Shown here piece by piece: positions 34,142 through 42,155 of a stretch of DNA of 64,000 nt (its first letter is position 1; each line of letters opens with the position of its first letter). The position numbers were made by a program, and so were the translations under genes. Source of the DNA: an uncultured Bacteroidota bacterium. Lineage in GTDB: Bacteria; Bacteroidota; Bacteroidia; Chitinophagales; Saprospiraceae. Below the pieces are notes generated by a model. That model worked only from the letters and a program-made list of their open reading frames with translations. It was not told the origin of the DNA and ran no database searches. Where the stretch lies: the NCBI GenBank assembly GCA_937861115.1, contig CALMBD010000303.1:22181-86180 (forward strand), given 5' to 3'.

Positions 34142-35236
34142 TCACACCCCCTCCAGGCTTTTCCACAATTTCAACTCACCCATGACGATCAGTCCGACAG
34201 CCGCCAGAAATACCAGGCCTGCGCCCTGAACAAGTAAATCGCCCGGGATGGATACGAATAGCGGCAACAGAATGGATAATGCAAAAACGCCGAACACGAT
34301 ATAAATGCCCGTTTGCACTTCCTTCAGCCCGTCTGCCTTGGTTTTGTAGTACTTATGTGGAAACAGCCGTTTGTCGAGGTACACAAACAGCCGGTCCTGC
34401 AAAATACCGATCAGGATAATGAGCAACAGGACGGCAAACACCTTGTCGGTCTTGTCGCGCCGTGCCAGCCAGTAGATCAGTGATCCCAAACCGCCGGTGT
34501 TGTTCAAAATCTCGGCAATGATGATATAGGTCCATGAAATGGCGGTGAGCACGCGCAGGTCTTCCATGAATTTGGAAAAAACAGAGGGAAGGTACACCGC
34601 GCGCAGGGTTTGCCAGTTGCCGGCGCCGAGCGTATAACTCGTTTGCAGGTGCACATCTTCCACCTCGCGGATGCGCTGCACAATCACCGGGATCATATAT
34701 ACCAGTATGCCGAAGGCCAGAAAAGCCACTTTCATACCGTCGCCGAGACCGAACCAGAGCATAAACAGTCCGGTCAGTGCGGAGATGGGCAGGTAGCGCA
34801 TGGCATCGACCGGTTTGGCGAACAGGCCGTTAAACAGCGGGATAAAACCGATCAGGCCGCCTATCAAAAACGAAATCAGGATGGCCCAGAAATATCCTTT
34901 CAGGTTCAGCCAAACGGAATGAAGGGTATGTTTAACCATATTGTCTTCCTCCAGCAGTTTCGGATAGGCCTGCACCACGTGCATGGGCGTCGGCAGTATT
35001 TTATAAATCTTGCCCACCTGGCGCGCGTTGACAAACAGGATGCTGTCGGCGCGCAGCAGCGAATCGCGGTTGAGGTTTTGCAGGGCCGGATCATCCAGAT
35101 TCGGCGCGCGATAGTCGAGCGCAGGTACGGCCAGGACTTCGGCGAGTACCCACCAAAGGGCGATCAGCACGGTGCCGCCGATGATCCCCAGCGCAATGCT
35201 CTGGGTTTGTGTAAGTTGTCCTCTCAGGTCGAACAT
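34142..35236 (-). CDS. ABC importer permease (TauC/SsuC-like) with extra C-terminal helices
   Basis: A 364-aa inner-membrane protein. The core (about 95-290) is the usual binding-protein-dependent permease, with an EAA-type loop (TSYTLGAGNWQTLRAVYLPSVF, about 200-221). Family members are about 250-280 aa. This one has a longer periplasmic segment after helix 1 (about 38-85, with DYRAPNLDDP and NRDSLL phrases) and two further hydrophobic helices at the C-terminus (about 300-355). The partner ATPase lies downstream. The additions may adapt the transporter to a partner other than a soluble binding protein; that is inference. Confidence 0.85.
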   Translation of the reverse strand: MFDLRGQLTQTQSIALGIIGGTVLIALWWVLAEVLAVPALDYRAPNLDDPALQNLNRDSLLRADSILFVNARQVGKIYKILPTPMHVVQAYPKLLEEDNMVKHTLHSVWLNLKGYFWAILISFLIGGLIGFIPLFNGLFAKPVDAMRYLPISALTGLFMLWFGLGDGMKVAFLAFGILVYMIPVIVQRIREVEDVHLQTSYTLGAGNWQTLRAVYLPSVFSKFMEDLRVLTAISWTYIIIAEILNNTGGLGSLIYWLARRDKTDKVFAVLLLIILIGILQDRLFVYLDKRLFPHKYYKTKADGLKEVQTGIYIVFGVFALSILLPLFVSIPGDLLVQGAGLVFLAAVGLIVMGELKLWKSLEGV

Positions 35237-35346
35237 AAGACGTTATTTTCTTCTTAAAGCCGCCGTAAAAATACACGACAGCGCGGTCCGCGCAGGTTTT
35301 TAATAGAAACCCTTTGAAAATTTCCTTCAGCACCCGCTTTAAGCCC

Positions 35347-35354
35347 TACATTTG
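35347..35354 (+). promoter_or_regulatory. -7 box (TACATTTG) of the REC-AraC regulator gene
   Basis: A perfect TAnnTTTG box with expected start near 35361, 27 nt before the ATG at 35388. A TTG codon at 35352 lies inside this box, which argues against that earlier start. Confidence 0.45.
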
Positions 35355-35387
35355 CCTGTAATTGCTTCTCTGAAAACAGTCTGTCCC

Positions 35388-36950
35388 ATGTGCCGGTTGA
35401 CTCAAATCATTCTTGCTGTGATGCTCCTGTGTGCGGGCCCTGCTTTGTTTGGGCAAAGCCAGGCGCTGCAGGACACCCTCAACAGCCGCCTGTCGCTGTT
35501 GTCGCAACTGAGCCAGTCGGGCAATTACGAGCAGGCACAGGTAGAGGCTGAAGCTTACCGCAATTTCCTCAAATTACAGGCCGTTCCGGTATCGCCCAAA
35601 GCCCTGGCGCTGATCTCAGGTATCTATAAAGCCAACTCGGACGACCGCAGTGCCACGCGATTTCTCGCCGAGGCCGAGCTCGATGCCAGAAAAGATCCCG
35701 ATCCGTTTTCGAAGGCGGCTTTGTTGAATGCCCTGGTGCAGGAATGCCGGCGTTGGGACCTGCCCGAACAGGCGCTTACCTGCCAGCAGTTGCTGGCCAT
35801 AGCGCAGGATTCTATTTCTGCCCGCAAACGACGCAGTGCCATACTGGAAATGCAGCACCAGATCGACTCCCTGGCATCGATCCGGCAAAAAGAGATCGCA
35901 GAGCAGTCCAATTACCTGCATTTCGAACGCGGCAAGGCAATGGGCCTGGGCGGCGTCATCCTGCTGGGCTTTCTGGTCTTGTTGTTCGCTTATTTCCGGA
36001 ATACGGAACGCTGGCGTAAACTGCTGGAAAAGAAGGAATTGGAGTGGGATATGTTGCGATCCAACCTGCGAAGGGAAGTAGAGGAAAATACCTATGCACA
36101 GGTGATGGAAGCCGCTGCCCAGTCCGATGGGGTAGGCGCCCCGGTACAGCCAGACCCGTACACGGTTTATCACGGACCAAAGCCCGAACAAATAGCGCTG
36201 CTGATCGAGCCGAACCGTCAGGTAGTGTTGTACCTCAAGTCGCTTTTGTCCGACAGGTTCCAGATCGAAACGGCCTCCACAGCTACCGAAGGCATGCAAA
36301 TGGCGAACGACCTGCTGCCCGATCTGGTCGTATGCGACGCGCTGTTGAATGGGAAAACAGGTATCGATGTTGCCAGGCAGATCAAACTTTCCCAACGCAC
36401 CAATCATATTCCGGTCGTTTTGCTCACCGACAAATTCGGTAACGAGGGCAAACTCGATGCCCTGCGCGCCGGCGCTGAAGCCTGGTTCACCCGCCCGGTG
36501 ATCGACGATGAGTTCGATGCATCGGTCCAGCGGCTGCTTGACGCCCGCAAAACAAAACACGAGCAATTCAACCGCTTCCTCCAGCTTTATTTTTCGGAGT
36601 CACGACTGTCGCTCGACGATCCGTTCCTGATCCGTACCGTGCAAATGATCGAACAGCACCTGGCCGACCCGGACTACACGGCAGACGACATTGCCAACAA
36701 ACTGCAATTGTCCAAAGCCCACTATGTCAAGAAGTTAAAAGCGCTTACCGGAAAGGAGCCCGTCCAACTCATCCGGGAGATGCGACTGGAAAAGGCCAAA
36801 GTGCTGCTCGAAAAACGCGCCGGTACCCCGCAGGCTATTTCAGAACTGGTCGGCTTCTCCAGTCCCGGCACCTTTGCGCTGGCGTTCAAGGAATATTTTG
36901 GAGAAAATACCTCCCTTTTGTATTCGCTTCCCGGCAACAGACTGACCTGA
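35388..36950 (+). CDS. Membrane-tethered regulator: periplasmic helical domain, REC domain, AraC-type HTH
   Basis: About 520 aa from the ATG at 35388. A signal peptide (MCRLTQIILAVMLLCAGPALFGQ) precedes a helical, probably TPR-like sensor region (about 25-180), then a transmembrane helix (about 186-204). A short coiled coil leads to a response-regulator receiver domain (about 265-385) with the phospho-acceptor in LVVCDALLNGK (Asp317). The switch Lys is replaced by Arg in WFTRPV. The C-terminus is an AraC/XylS helix-turn-helix (about 415-515; DIANKLQLSKAHYVKKLKALTG, ISELVGFSSPGTFALAFKEYFG). No histidine kinase domain is present, unlike Bacteroidota hybrid two-component systems. A single-protein sensor that binds DNA from the membrane is inferred. 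Confidence 0.82.
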   Translation: MCRLTQIILAVMLLCAGPALFGQSQALQDTLNSRLSLLSQLSQSGNYEQAQVEAEAYRNFLKLQAVPVSPKALALISGIYKANSDDRSATRFLAEAELDARKDPDPFSKAALLNALVQECRRWDLPEQALTCQQLLAIAQDSISARKRRSAILEMQHQIDSLASIRQKEIAEQSNYLHFERGKAMGLGGVILLGFLVLLFAYFRNTERWRKLLEKKELEWDMLRSNLRREVEENTYAQVMEAAAQSDGVGAPVQPDPYTVYHGPKPEQIALLIEPNRQVVLYLKSLLSDRFQIETASTATEGMQMANDLLPDLVVCDALLNGKTGIDVARQIKLSQRTNHIPVVLLTDKFGNEGKLDALRAGAEAWFTRPVIDDEFDASVQRLLDARKTKHEQFNRFLQLYFSESRLSLDDPFLIRTVQMIEQHLADPDYTADDIANKLQLSKAHYVKKLKALTGKEPVQLIREMRLEKAKVLLEKRAGTPQAISELVGFSSPGTFALAFKEYFGENTSLLYSLPGNRLT

Positions 36951-36977
36951 AGGACACCGTAACGAACACCGTGGGAG

Positions 36978-38396
36978 CTACAAAGCCTCCTGACGCTTCG
37001 TGCGGTTTTCCCAATAATTCCAAAGCATCATGCCGGCGGCCAGCGGCAGAAACCAGGAAACCCGCGACTGAAAGCGGTCGCAAATACTCGCCAGACTCGA
37101 GGTCACGAACGCATTCGCGACCATGCCGCAGAGGAGCAGACACACGGCGCTCACCAGGGCCGGTGCGAACGGATCTTTTGTCTGGGCGACAAACAACGCC
37201 GGAACCATCAACAGGCTCAGCAACATGGCCCAGAAGAACAGGTTGCTGTAAAATTTAAAATCCAGTCCTTGTCCCCAAAGGTTGCCGCATTGCCTGGAAA
37301 AGCGGTATTCGTTCAATTCATAGGGAAAGTACTTCGCTACTGCCTGATAGGGCGGACTTTCCGGGCTTCGGTACCAGCCGAGTTCGAGTCCCGACCCCAC
37401 CGAGTTTTGCATCAACTGGGCGGGGGTGGAAAGCAGGCTTTCCCAAACATGGAGCGCCAGGTATTTGGGAGTGGTCAGGGTATTCCACACGATTTTCCCG
37501 TATTCCGCTTCCGGGGCGCCCCAACCGCCTTCTTTGGCCAGCGGACTGTCAGGGTCCCAGTGAAAATTGCGGCTGTTGGCCGGCAGCGAGTCTTTATACA
37601 GACACAGCCGAAAATTCTCGTGTCCGCAATTTTCATCGAGATAACGCTTCAACACACCGTTATCGAGCAGCCGACCGATAAGAAAGGTGTAGCTGCCCTT
37701 GCCCATCGTCCATTGCCGCTCTACAAGCCAGTTGACGGAGGGTAAAGTGAGGTAGGCTGCTGCGCACCAGATCAAAATGATGGCGGATTTGCGTCCGAAG
37801 CGGTCGATATGTCGCAATGCAGGCAGGCCGGCAACCCGCAACAACGCGACGGCCAGCAGGGTAATCACACCGATGAAAAGATTGGAAAAATGGGCGACCG
37901 AGCAAAAAACGAACAAGCCCCCCAGCACAATCCATTGCCACACCGGCAGGGTTTTCCGCAACAAAACAACGAATACGATCAGTAACAGCACTTCCGTAAA
38001 GACATCCGGCATCAACTGGCCGCTGTACCATGCGATGGGTGTAAAAGCACACAGCAGCGACAGGACCAGGAGGAAAGGCACGCTGATCGAGTCGCTGTCC
38101 GGAAAAACGGAGCGCCAGAACAAGCGCAGCAGCCAGGCCAGGGTAAAGCATTGCACCATGACCGGCAGCCACAGAGAAAAACCCAGGCTTGTCGCCCGGA
38201 TAAACAGCCCGTACACAATAGGCCGGTCGGCCGGAACTTTCCATTCAAAGCCGCTGGACACATAGGTGCCTGTATCGGAAAAAACCAGGGGATAGGCATT
38301 GAAAAAGGCCACACAAAGCAACAAAATCGTTGCGATGGCCTGCTCCGTCCATTGCAACTTGAATGGAAAGCGTTGTCCCGTGCTGTTTTTTTCCAT
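36978..38396 (-). CDS. Polytopic membrane protein of unknown function (GT-C-like topology)
   Basis: A 472-aa protein with about ten to twelve hydrophobic segments. The first external loop is VFSDTGTYVSSGFEWKVPADRPIVYG and a large loop of about 100 aa precedes the last helices. This layout resembles GT-C enzymes, but only one loop acid (SDTG) stands out, so the assignment is weak. It lies between the AraC-type regulator (convergent, 27 nt away) and the aminotransferase gene (same strand, 67 nt upstream). Confidence 0.55.
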   Translation of the reverse strand: MEKNSTGQRFPFKLQWTEQAIATILLLCVAFFNAYPLVFSDTGTYVSSGFEWKVPADRPIVYGLFIRATSLGFSLWLPVMVQCFTLAWLLRLFWRSVFPDSDSISVPFLLVLSLLCAFTPIAWYSGQLMPDVFTEVLLLIVFVVLLRKTLPVWQWIVLGGLFVFCSVAHFSNLFIGVITLLAVALLRVAGLPALRHIDRFGRKSAIILIWCAAAYLTLPSVNWLVERQWTMGKGSYTFLIGRLLDNGVLKRYLDENCGHENFRLCLYKDSLPANSRNFHWDPDSPLAKEGGWGAPEAEYGKIVWNTLTTPKYLALHVWESLLSTPAQLMQNSVGSGLELGWYRSPESPPYQAVAKYFPYELNEYRFSRQCGNLWGQGLDFKFYSNLFFWAMLLSLLMVPALFVAQTKDPFAPALVSAVCLLLCGMVANAFVTSSLASICDRFQSRVSWFLPLAAGMMLWNYWENRTKRQEAL

Positions 38397-38463
38397 CAGG
38401 TTTGATCTTGCGTATAGATGTAACGATACATCAGGATTGGATTTCCGCCGTACAGGAGCGGCA

Positions 38464-39672
38464 CTACTTCAATCGACCCAAAACATCCTTCATCCGGCGG
38501 ATCGCTTCGCGCAGTTGCTCCTCAGAAGCGGCATAACTCAGTCGGAAGCAATTGGGATCGCCGAAAGCGGAACCTGAAACCAGCCCGACGTAAGCCTGCG
38601 ACATCACATAATCGCAGAAGTCGTCGGCATTATGAATGGTGGTGTGGCCATCCGATTTGCCAAAATAGGCGCTGATATCCGGAAAAACATAAAAAGCCCC
38701 GTCAGGGTGGTTGGCCTTGATGCCCGGGATTTCCTCGAGCATAGACAGCACGATATCCCTGCGTTCACGGAATGCTTCACGCATCGTTTCTGTCGGTCCC
38801 AGGTCGCCCATCAACGCTACGGCGCCCGCTTTCTGACCGAAAGAGGAGGCGCCACTCGTCACCTGCCCCTGAATTTTGGAGCAGGCATCGGCAATATACT
38901 TGGGTGCACCCATATAACCGAGGCGCCAGCCCGTCATGGCAAAGCCTTTGGCAAAGCCGTTAATAGTGATCGTGCGGTCTTTCACCTGTGGAAAACTGCC
39001 GATGCTGACGTGCTCGTGGGTGAAGTTGATGTATTCGTATATTTCATCGCTGACGATCAGGACGTGCTGGTGCGGCGCGATGGCATTGGCGTAAGCCTCC
39101 AGTTCGTCGCGATCGAACACCGACCCGGTAGGATTGCAGGGCGAGGAGAACAGGACAAATTTTGTGCGCTCCGTGATAGCAGTGGCAACCTGATTCGGAG
39201 ATGGTTTGAAATCGCGGTCAACGCCTGCATAAACCGGTACCGGGATACCGCCGGAAAGTTTTACAATCTCCCAGTAGGATACCCAGTAAGGTGCGAGCAC
39301 AACGACTTCATCACCCGGATCAAGCAGCGCCTGGCAGAGGTTGTAGACGGTTTGTTTGGCGCCGTTGCTCACGACGATCTGCTCGGGGCGGTACTCGAGT
39401 TGATTGTCCCGCCTGAATTTTTCGCTGATGGCTTTGGTCAGTTCGGGAAGGCCCGCAACGGGCGTATACTTGGTATAGCCGTCTTTAAGCGCCTGATAGG
39501 CAGCATCTTTAATGTGATCGGGGGTGTCGAAATCAGGTTCGCCGAGACTCAGGCTGATCACGTCGTGGCCGAGCGCCTTGAGCTCACGGGCCATACGGGC
39601 CATTTTGAGGGTTTCTGATTCCGCGAGATTCTGGACGCGCTGAGAAAGGATGTTCTGTGTTGTGGCTGTCAT
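38464..39672 (-). CDS. Class I/II aminotransferase, aspartate aminotransferase-like
   Basis: A 402-aa PLP enzyme from the ATG at 39672. The Schiff-base lysine lies in INGFAKGFAMTGWRLGY (about Lys242), and SSPCNPTGSVF carries the cofactor/substrate Asn (about 180). VSDEIYEYI and the final Arg-containing segment (NCFRLSYAAS) match the AspC family of fold type I. It most likely interconverts aspartate and oxaloacetate with 2-oxoglutarate/glutamate; prephenate transamination is also possible in this family. A perfect -7 box lies at 39697-39704. An upstream start at 39699 would remove the leader. Confidence 0.92.
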   Translation of the reverse strand: MTATTQNILSQRVQNLAESETLKMARMARELKALGHDVISLSLGEPDFDTPDHIKDAAYQALKDGYTKYTPVAGLPELTKAISEKFRRDNQLEYRPEQIVVSNGAKQTVYNLCQALLDPGDEVVVLAPYWVSYWEIVKLSGGIPVPVYAGVDRDFKPSPNQVATAITERTKFVLFSSPCNPTGSVFDRDELEAYANAIAPHQHVLIVSDEIYEYINFTHEHVSIGSFPQVKDRTITINGFAKGFAMTGWRLGYMGAPKYIADACSKIQGQVTSGASSFGQKAGAVALMGDLGPTETMREAFRERRDIVLSMLEEIPGIKANHPDGAFYVFPDISAYFGKSDGHTTIHNADDFCDYVMSQAYVGLVSGSAFGDPNCFRLSYAASEEQLREAIRRMKDVLGRLK

Positions 39673-39696
39673 TTTCGAAACATTAATAACCGGGCG

Positions 39697-39704
39697 CAAA
39701 AGTA
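39697..39704 (-). promoter_or_regulatory. -7 box (TACTTTTG) of the aminotransferase gene
   Basis: On the minus strand TACTTTTG matches TAnnTTTG. The start would fall near 39690, giving a leader of about 18 nt before the ATG at 39672. Confidence 0.45.
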
Positions 39705-39873
39705 TGCAAAATCGTCGGGGCGGAGCGTTTGATCCAGGGATTTCAAATGTCCGGCCGATTCTGTGGAAAATACGACCGCTTTTTCTTCAATTTGTTTCAA
39801 TTTTGTACCGTCCCTTTAAGACCGTTCCTGCAAATCAGAACATTCAATTTCACCAAAAAGAGAATTCACCATT

Positions 39874-40878
39874 ATGGCACGACTAACCACCTTTTCCCGC
39901 CTGCTGATCACCGCTGCTATTGTTGCAGCCGTCTTCTTCGGCGTCCGTCATTTTTTTCCTAACCTCGGAAGTTCCGATGCCGGTGCGCCGCCGCCGGTAG
40001 AGCAGCCTGCCGGCAGCAGCCAGACTCCCGCTGCGGGAACCAACGGCACCAGCAGCACCTGGGGGAAACAATCTTCTTATACTCCCACGCCATTCAACTT
40101 CACCGCGCCGGTGCCTGCCGGAGGCAAACTGAAAGGGGTGGTTGAACTGGGATCAGCAGGGTTTAACTCCTTCATTATCCGGATGGACGCACAAAAAAAC
40201 TGGAAACTGGAGAAAGCCGAGTTCGGGGTCAGTCTGGTAAAGGAAAACCTGGCTACCGACGACGACATCAAAAGCGGCCTCAAGCGCTTTATCAATGATA
40301 TGATCAGTTTTGGCGTCGGCAAAAAGGACATCCACTTTGTGATCAGTTCGGGCGCCAAAAAGGAGGCCGTAACCCAGCAGATCAGCACGGCATTAAAGGG
40401 AATGGGCTATTTTGTCAATGAGGTGACGCCGCAACAGGAGGCCAAATATGCCTTGCGCGCGGCACTGCCCGATGCTTACCAGAACAAGGGCTTTGTCGTG
40501 GATATCGGCTCGGGCAACACCAAAATATCCTGGTTGCCGGGCGGTGCACTGGAGTCCTATGGCGCAAAGTATTACCAGGATAACATGAGCGATGAAACTG
40601 TTTTTCAGGACGTTAAGCGCAAGGCTGCCATGGTGCCTTCCAACCTGCGCGGCACCTGTTTTATCATCGGCGGGGTGCCGTACGATCTGGCCAAGCAGAC
40701 GCGCAACGGCAAAGAACGGTATACCCTGCTGAAAGCACCGGCCGACTACACTCCCGACGGCGCCAAGCAGAAATCTGGCCTGAATATTTACCAGGCCATC
40801 GCCGAGGCAACAGGCTGCAAGCAATTTGTATTTGACTGGGATGCGAACTTTACGATCGGGTTCCTGCTGAACCTGTAA
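39874..40878 (+). CDS. Membrane-anchored Ppx/GppA-like (actin-fold) protein
   Basis: A 334-aa protein with an N-terminal membrane anchor (about 8-24) and a Pro/Gly/Ser-rich linker (30-85). Its domain resembles the N-terminal half of exopolyphosphatase/GppA. The first phosphate loop is VVELGSAGFNSFIIRM (89-104), a middle helix is VISSGAKKEAVTQQI, the QQEAKYAL motif is at about 187-194, and the second phosphate loop is FVVDIGSGNTKISWL (207-221). Ppx/GppA enzymes bind polyphosphate or (p)ppGpp; the usual C-terminal HD-like part is absent. The anchor suggests extracytoplasmic or surface placement, so the activity and substrate are uncertain. Confidence 0.68.
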   Translation: MARLTTFSRLLITAAIVAAVFFGVRHFFPNLGSSDAGAPPPVEQPAGSSQTPAAGTNGTSSTWGKQSSYTPTPFNFTAPVPAGGKLKGVVELGSAGFNSFIIRMDAQKNWKLEKAEFGVSLVKENLATDDDIKSGLKRFINDMISFGVGKKDIHFVISSGAKKEAVTQQISTALKGMGYFVNEVTPQQEAKYALRAALPDAYQNKGFVVDIGSGNTKISWLPGGALESYGAKYYQDNMSDETVFQDVKRKAAMVPSNLRGTCFIIGGVPYDLAKQTRNGKERYTLLKAPADYTPDGAKQKSGLNIYQAIAEATGCKQFVFDWDANFTIGFLLNL

Positions 40879-40893
40879 AGTAGTGACTACCTG

Positions 40894-40952
40894 GTGATGG
40901 CACATAAAAACAGCCCTCCCGTAACAGGAGGGCTGTTTTTATGTGCCATCAC
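40894..40952. terminator. Bidirectional terminator with 26-bp perfect stem
   Basis: GTGATGGCACATAAAAACAG continues to 40919 and is mirrored exactly at 40927-40952 with a 7-nt loop. The stem contains GC-rich CAGCCCTCC and A5/T5 tracts, so on each strand a GC stem is followed by a U-run. It lies between convergent genes and should serve both. Confidence 0.85.
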
Positions 40953-40970
40953 TTGCAGAAACAATCCCGA

Positions 40971-41741
40971 TCAACGCAGGACCCGTTTTAGCCGGGATTG
41001 CACATCCTGTTTGGGAGCAGATTTGATGCGCAACATAAGCGCCAGGAATGGGGCGCTGGCTGCGGGTTTAGGCAAGTCGACATTCCCGCTGTCATTTACA
41101 ATCCAGTTGTTTTCAATAAAACGGAAGGCGTAGCCTACCCGAAGTCCCACAAAAACGTCTTTGTTGCGAACGGGCACGCCCTGTTCGAGGCTCAACCCGA
41201 GTTCACAAACCAGGGGCGCGAGTGTAAACCGTTGTTCTTTTACTTCTGTTGGGGAGGTTTGGCCTGGACTGAGCAGGTTGTTCAGGCCCATTTTGGTACG
41301 CACCGACTGGTAACTGACGCCGACGCCGACAAAAGGAAATATTTTGGAAAGTCTGTTTTGGGGCAGCATGTCGAGCAGCATGCGCGACCGAAGGGCGTAA
41401 TCGCGAAAAACAACCGATTGGCGGTCGATAGCGGTCGTTTTCTGTGAAGATCCGGAGGTGAACTCAAGCCCTGCTTCCAGTTGAAGGTGCCGCCAGAAAA
41501 TAGAAGAGCGGGCTGCAAGGGCCACACAAGGCACCGGCGATTCCAGCTCCGGCAAACCGGCAGCACTCAGGGAGCGGTTCATCTCCTCAAAATCCAGAAA
41601 ACTGAACCGCGCGCCTGCACCATAATCCCAGTCGCATTTTGGTTGAAATACCTCGTATTTGATATTAAGCGTATCGCGCTGTGCATTCAGATTAAGCACA
41701 CAGAGCAATACGATTAAAATAGAACCGGCTTTGATAAACAT
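40971..41741 (-). CDS. Outer-membrane beta-barrel-like protein
   Basis: A 256-aa protein from the ATG at 41741 (an alternative lies 11 codons upstream). A signal peptide (FIKAGSILIVLLCVLNLNAQ) precedes alternating hydrophobic strands: YGAGARFSF, LQLEAGLEFTSG, FPFVGVGVSYQSV and VFVGLRVGYAFRF. The strand FVGLRVGYAFRF is typical of porin-family or OmpA-like small barrels of Bacteroidota. No OmpA-type peptidoglycan domain is present, and the tail is basic rather than ending in an aromatic residue. Function unknown. Confidence 0.65.
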   Translation of the reverse strand: MFIKAGSILIVLLCVLNLNAQRDTLNIKYEVFQPKCDWDYGAGARFSFLDFEEMNRSLSAAGLPELESPVPCVALAARSSIFWRHLQLEAGLEFTSGSSQKTTAIDRQSVVFRDYALRSRMLLDMLPQNRLSKIFPFVGVGVSYQSVRTKMGLNNLLSPGQTSPTEVKEQRFTLAPLVCELGLSLEQGVPVRNKDVFVGLRVGYAFRFIENNWIVNDSGNVDLPKPAASAPFLALMLRIKSAPKQDVQSRLKRVLR

Positions 41742-42155
41742 CCTGCTTTGTTTTTGTGTACCGAGCGATTGCATTCAATTGGCAAGCGGGATGGCCTTAG
41801 GGGAGGGTTTTCGAAAGGCTGCTGCAAGAAAAACATTTGAAGTCTTCGCACCAGCAAATTTCGTGCACTTTTTTTCTGCAACGCCTGGAAGTACACTTAA
41901 TAAGGCAAGTGTACAGACGACCTTTATCTCAAAGGTAACAATATCAGCCTGCTATCATAACCCTTTCCCGAAAAGTTTAACGCATTTTATTTTTCATGTC
42001 CGGATCCGAATGTCGGTGGAAGTGCCACGTCCGGGCCTGTTCCACAACCTTCGGACAGATATGGCGATACAATTTTAAGGCAATTCTAATGTCTTTTTGA
42101 GGCCTTTCCGGGAGATTGGGCTGTTTCTTGCGGCGGTAAAAAAAAGAATACACCT
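41742..42155. other. Gene-free spacer before the TonB receptor
   Basis: About 410 bases separate two divergent genes. I see no ORF with coding character and no conserved RNA. The only structure is an 8-bp inverted repeat GTACACTT / AAGTGTAC (41891-41914, 8-nt spacer), which could be an operator. No cobalamin riboswitch or clear Fur-like box was recognised. Confidence 0.5.
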
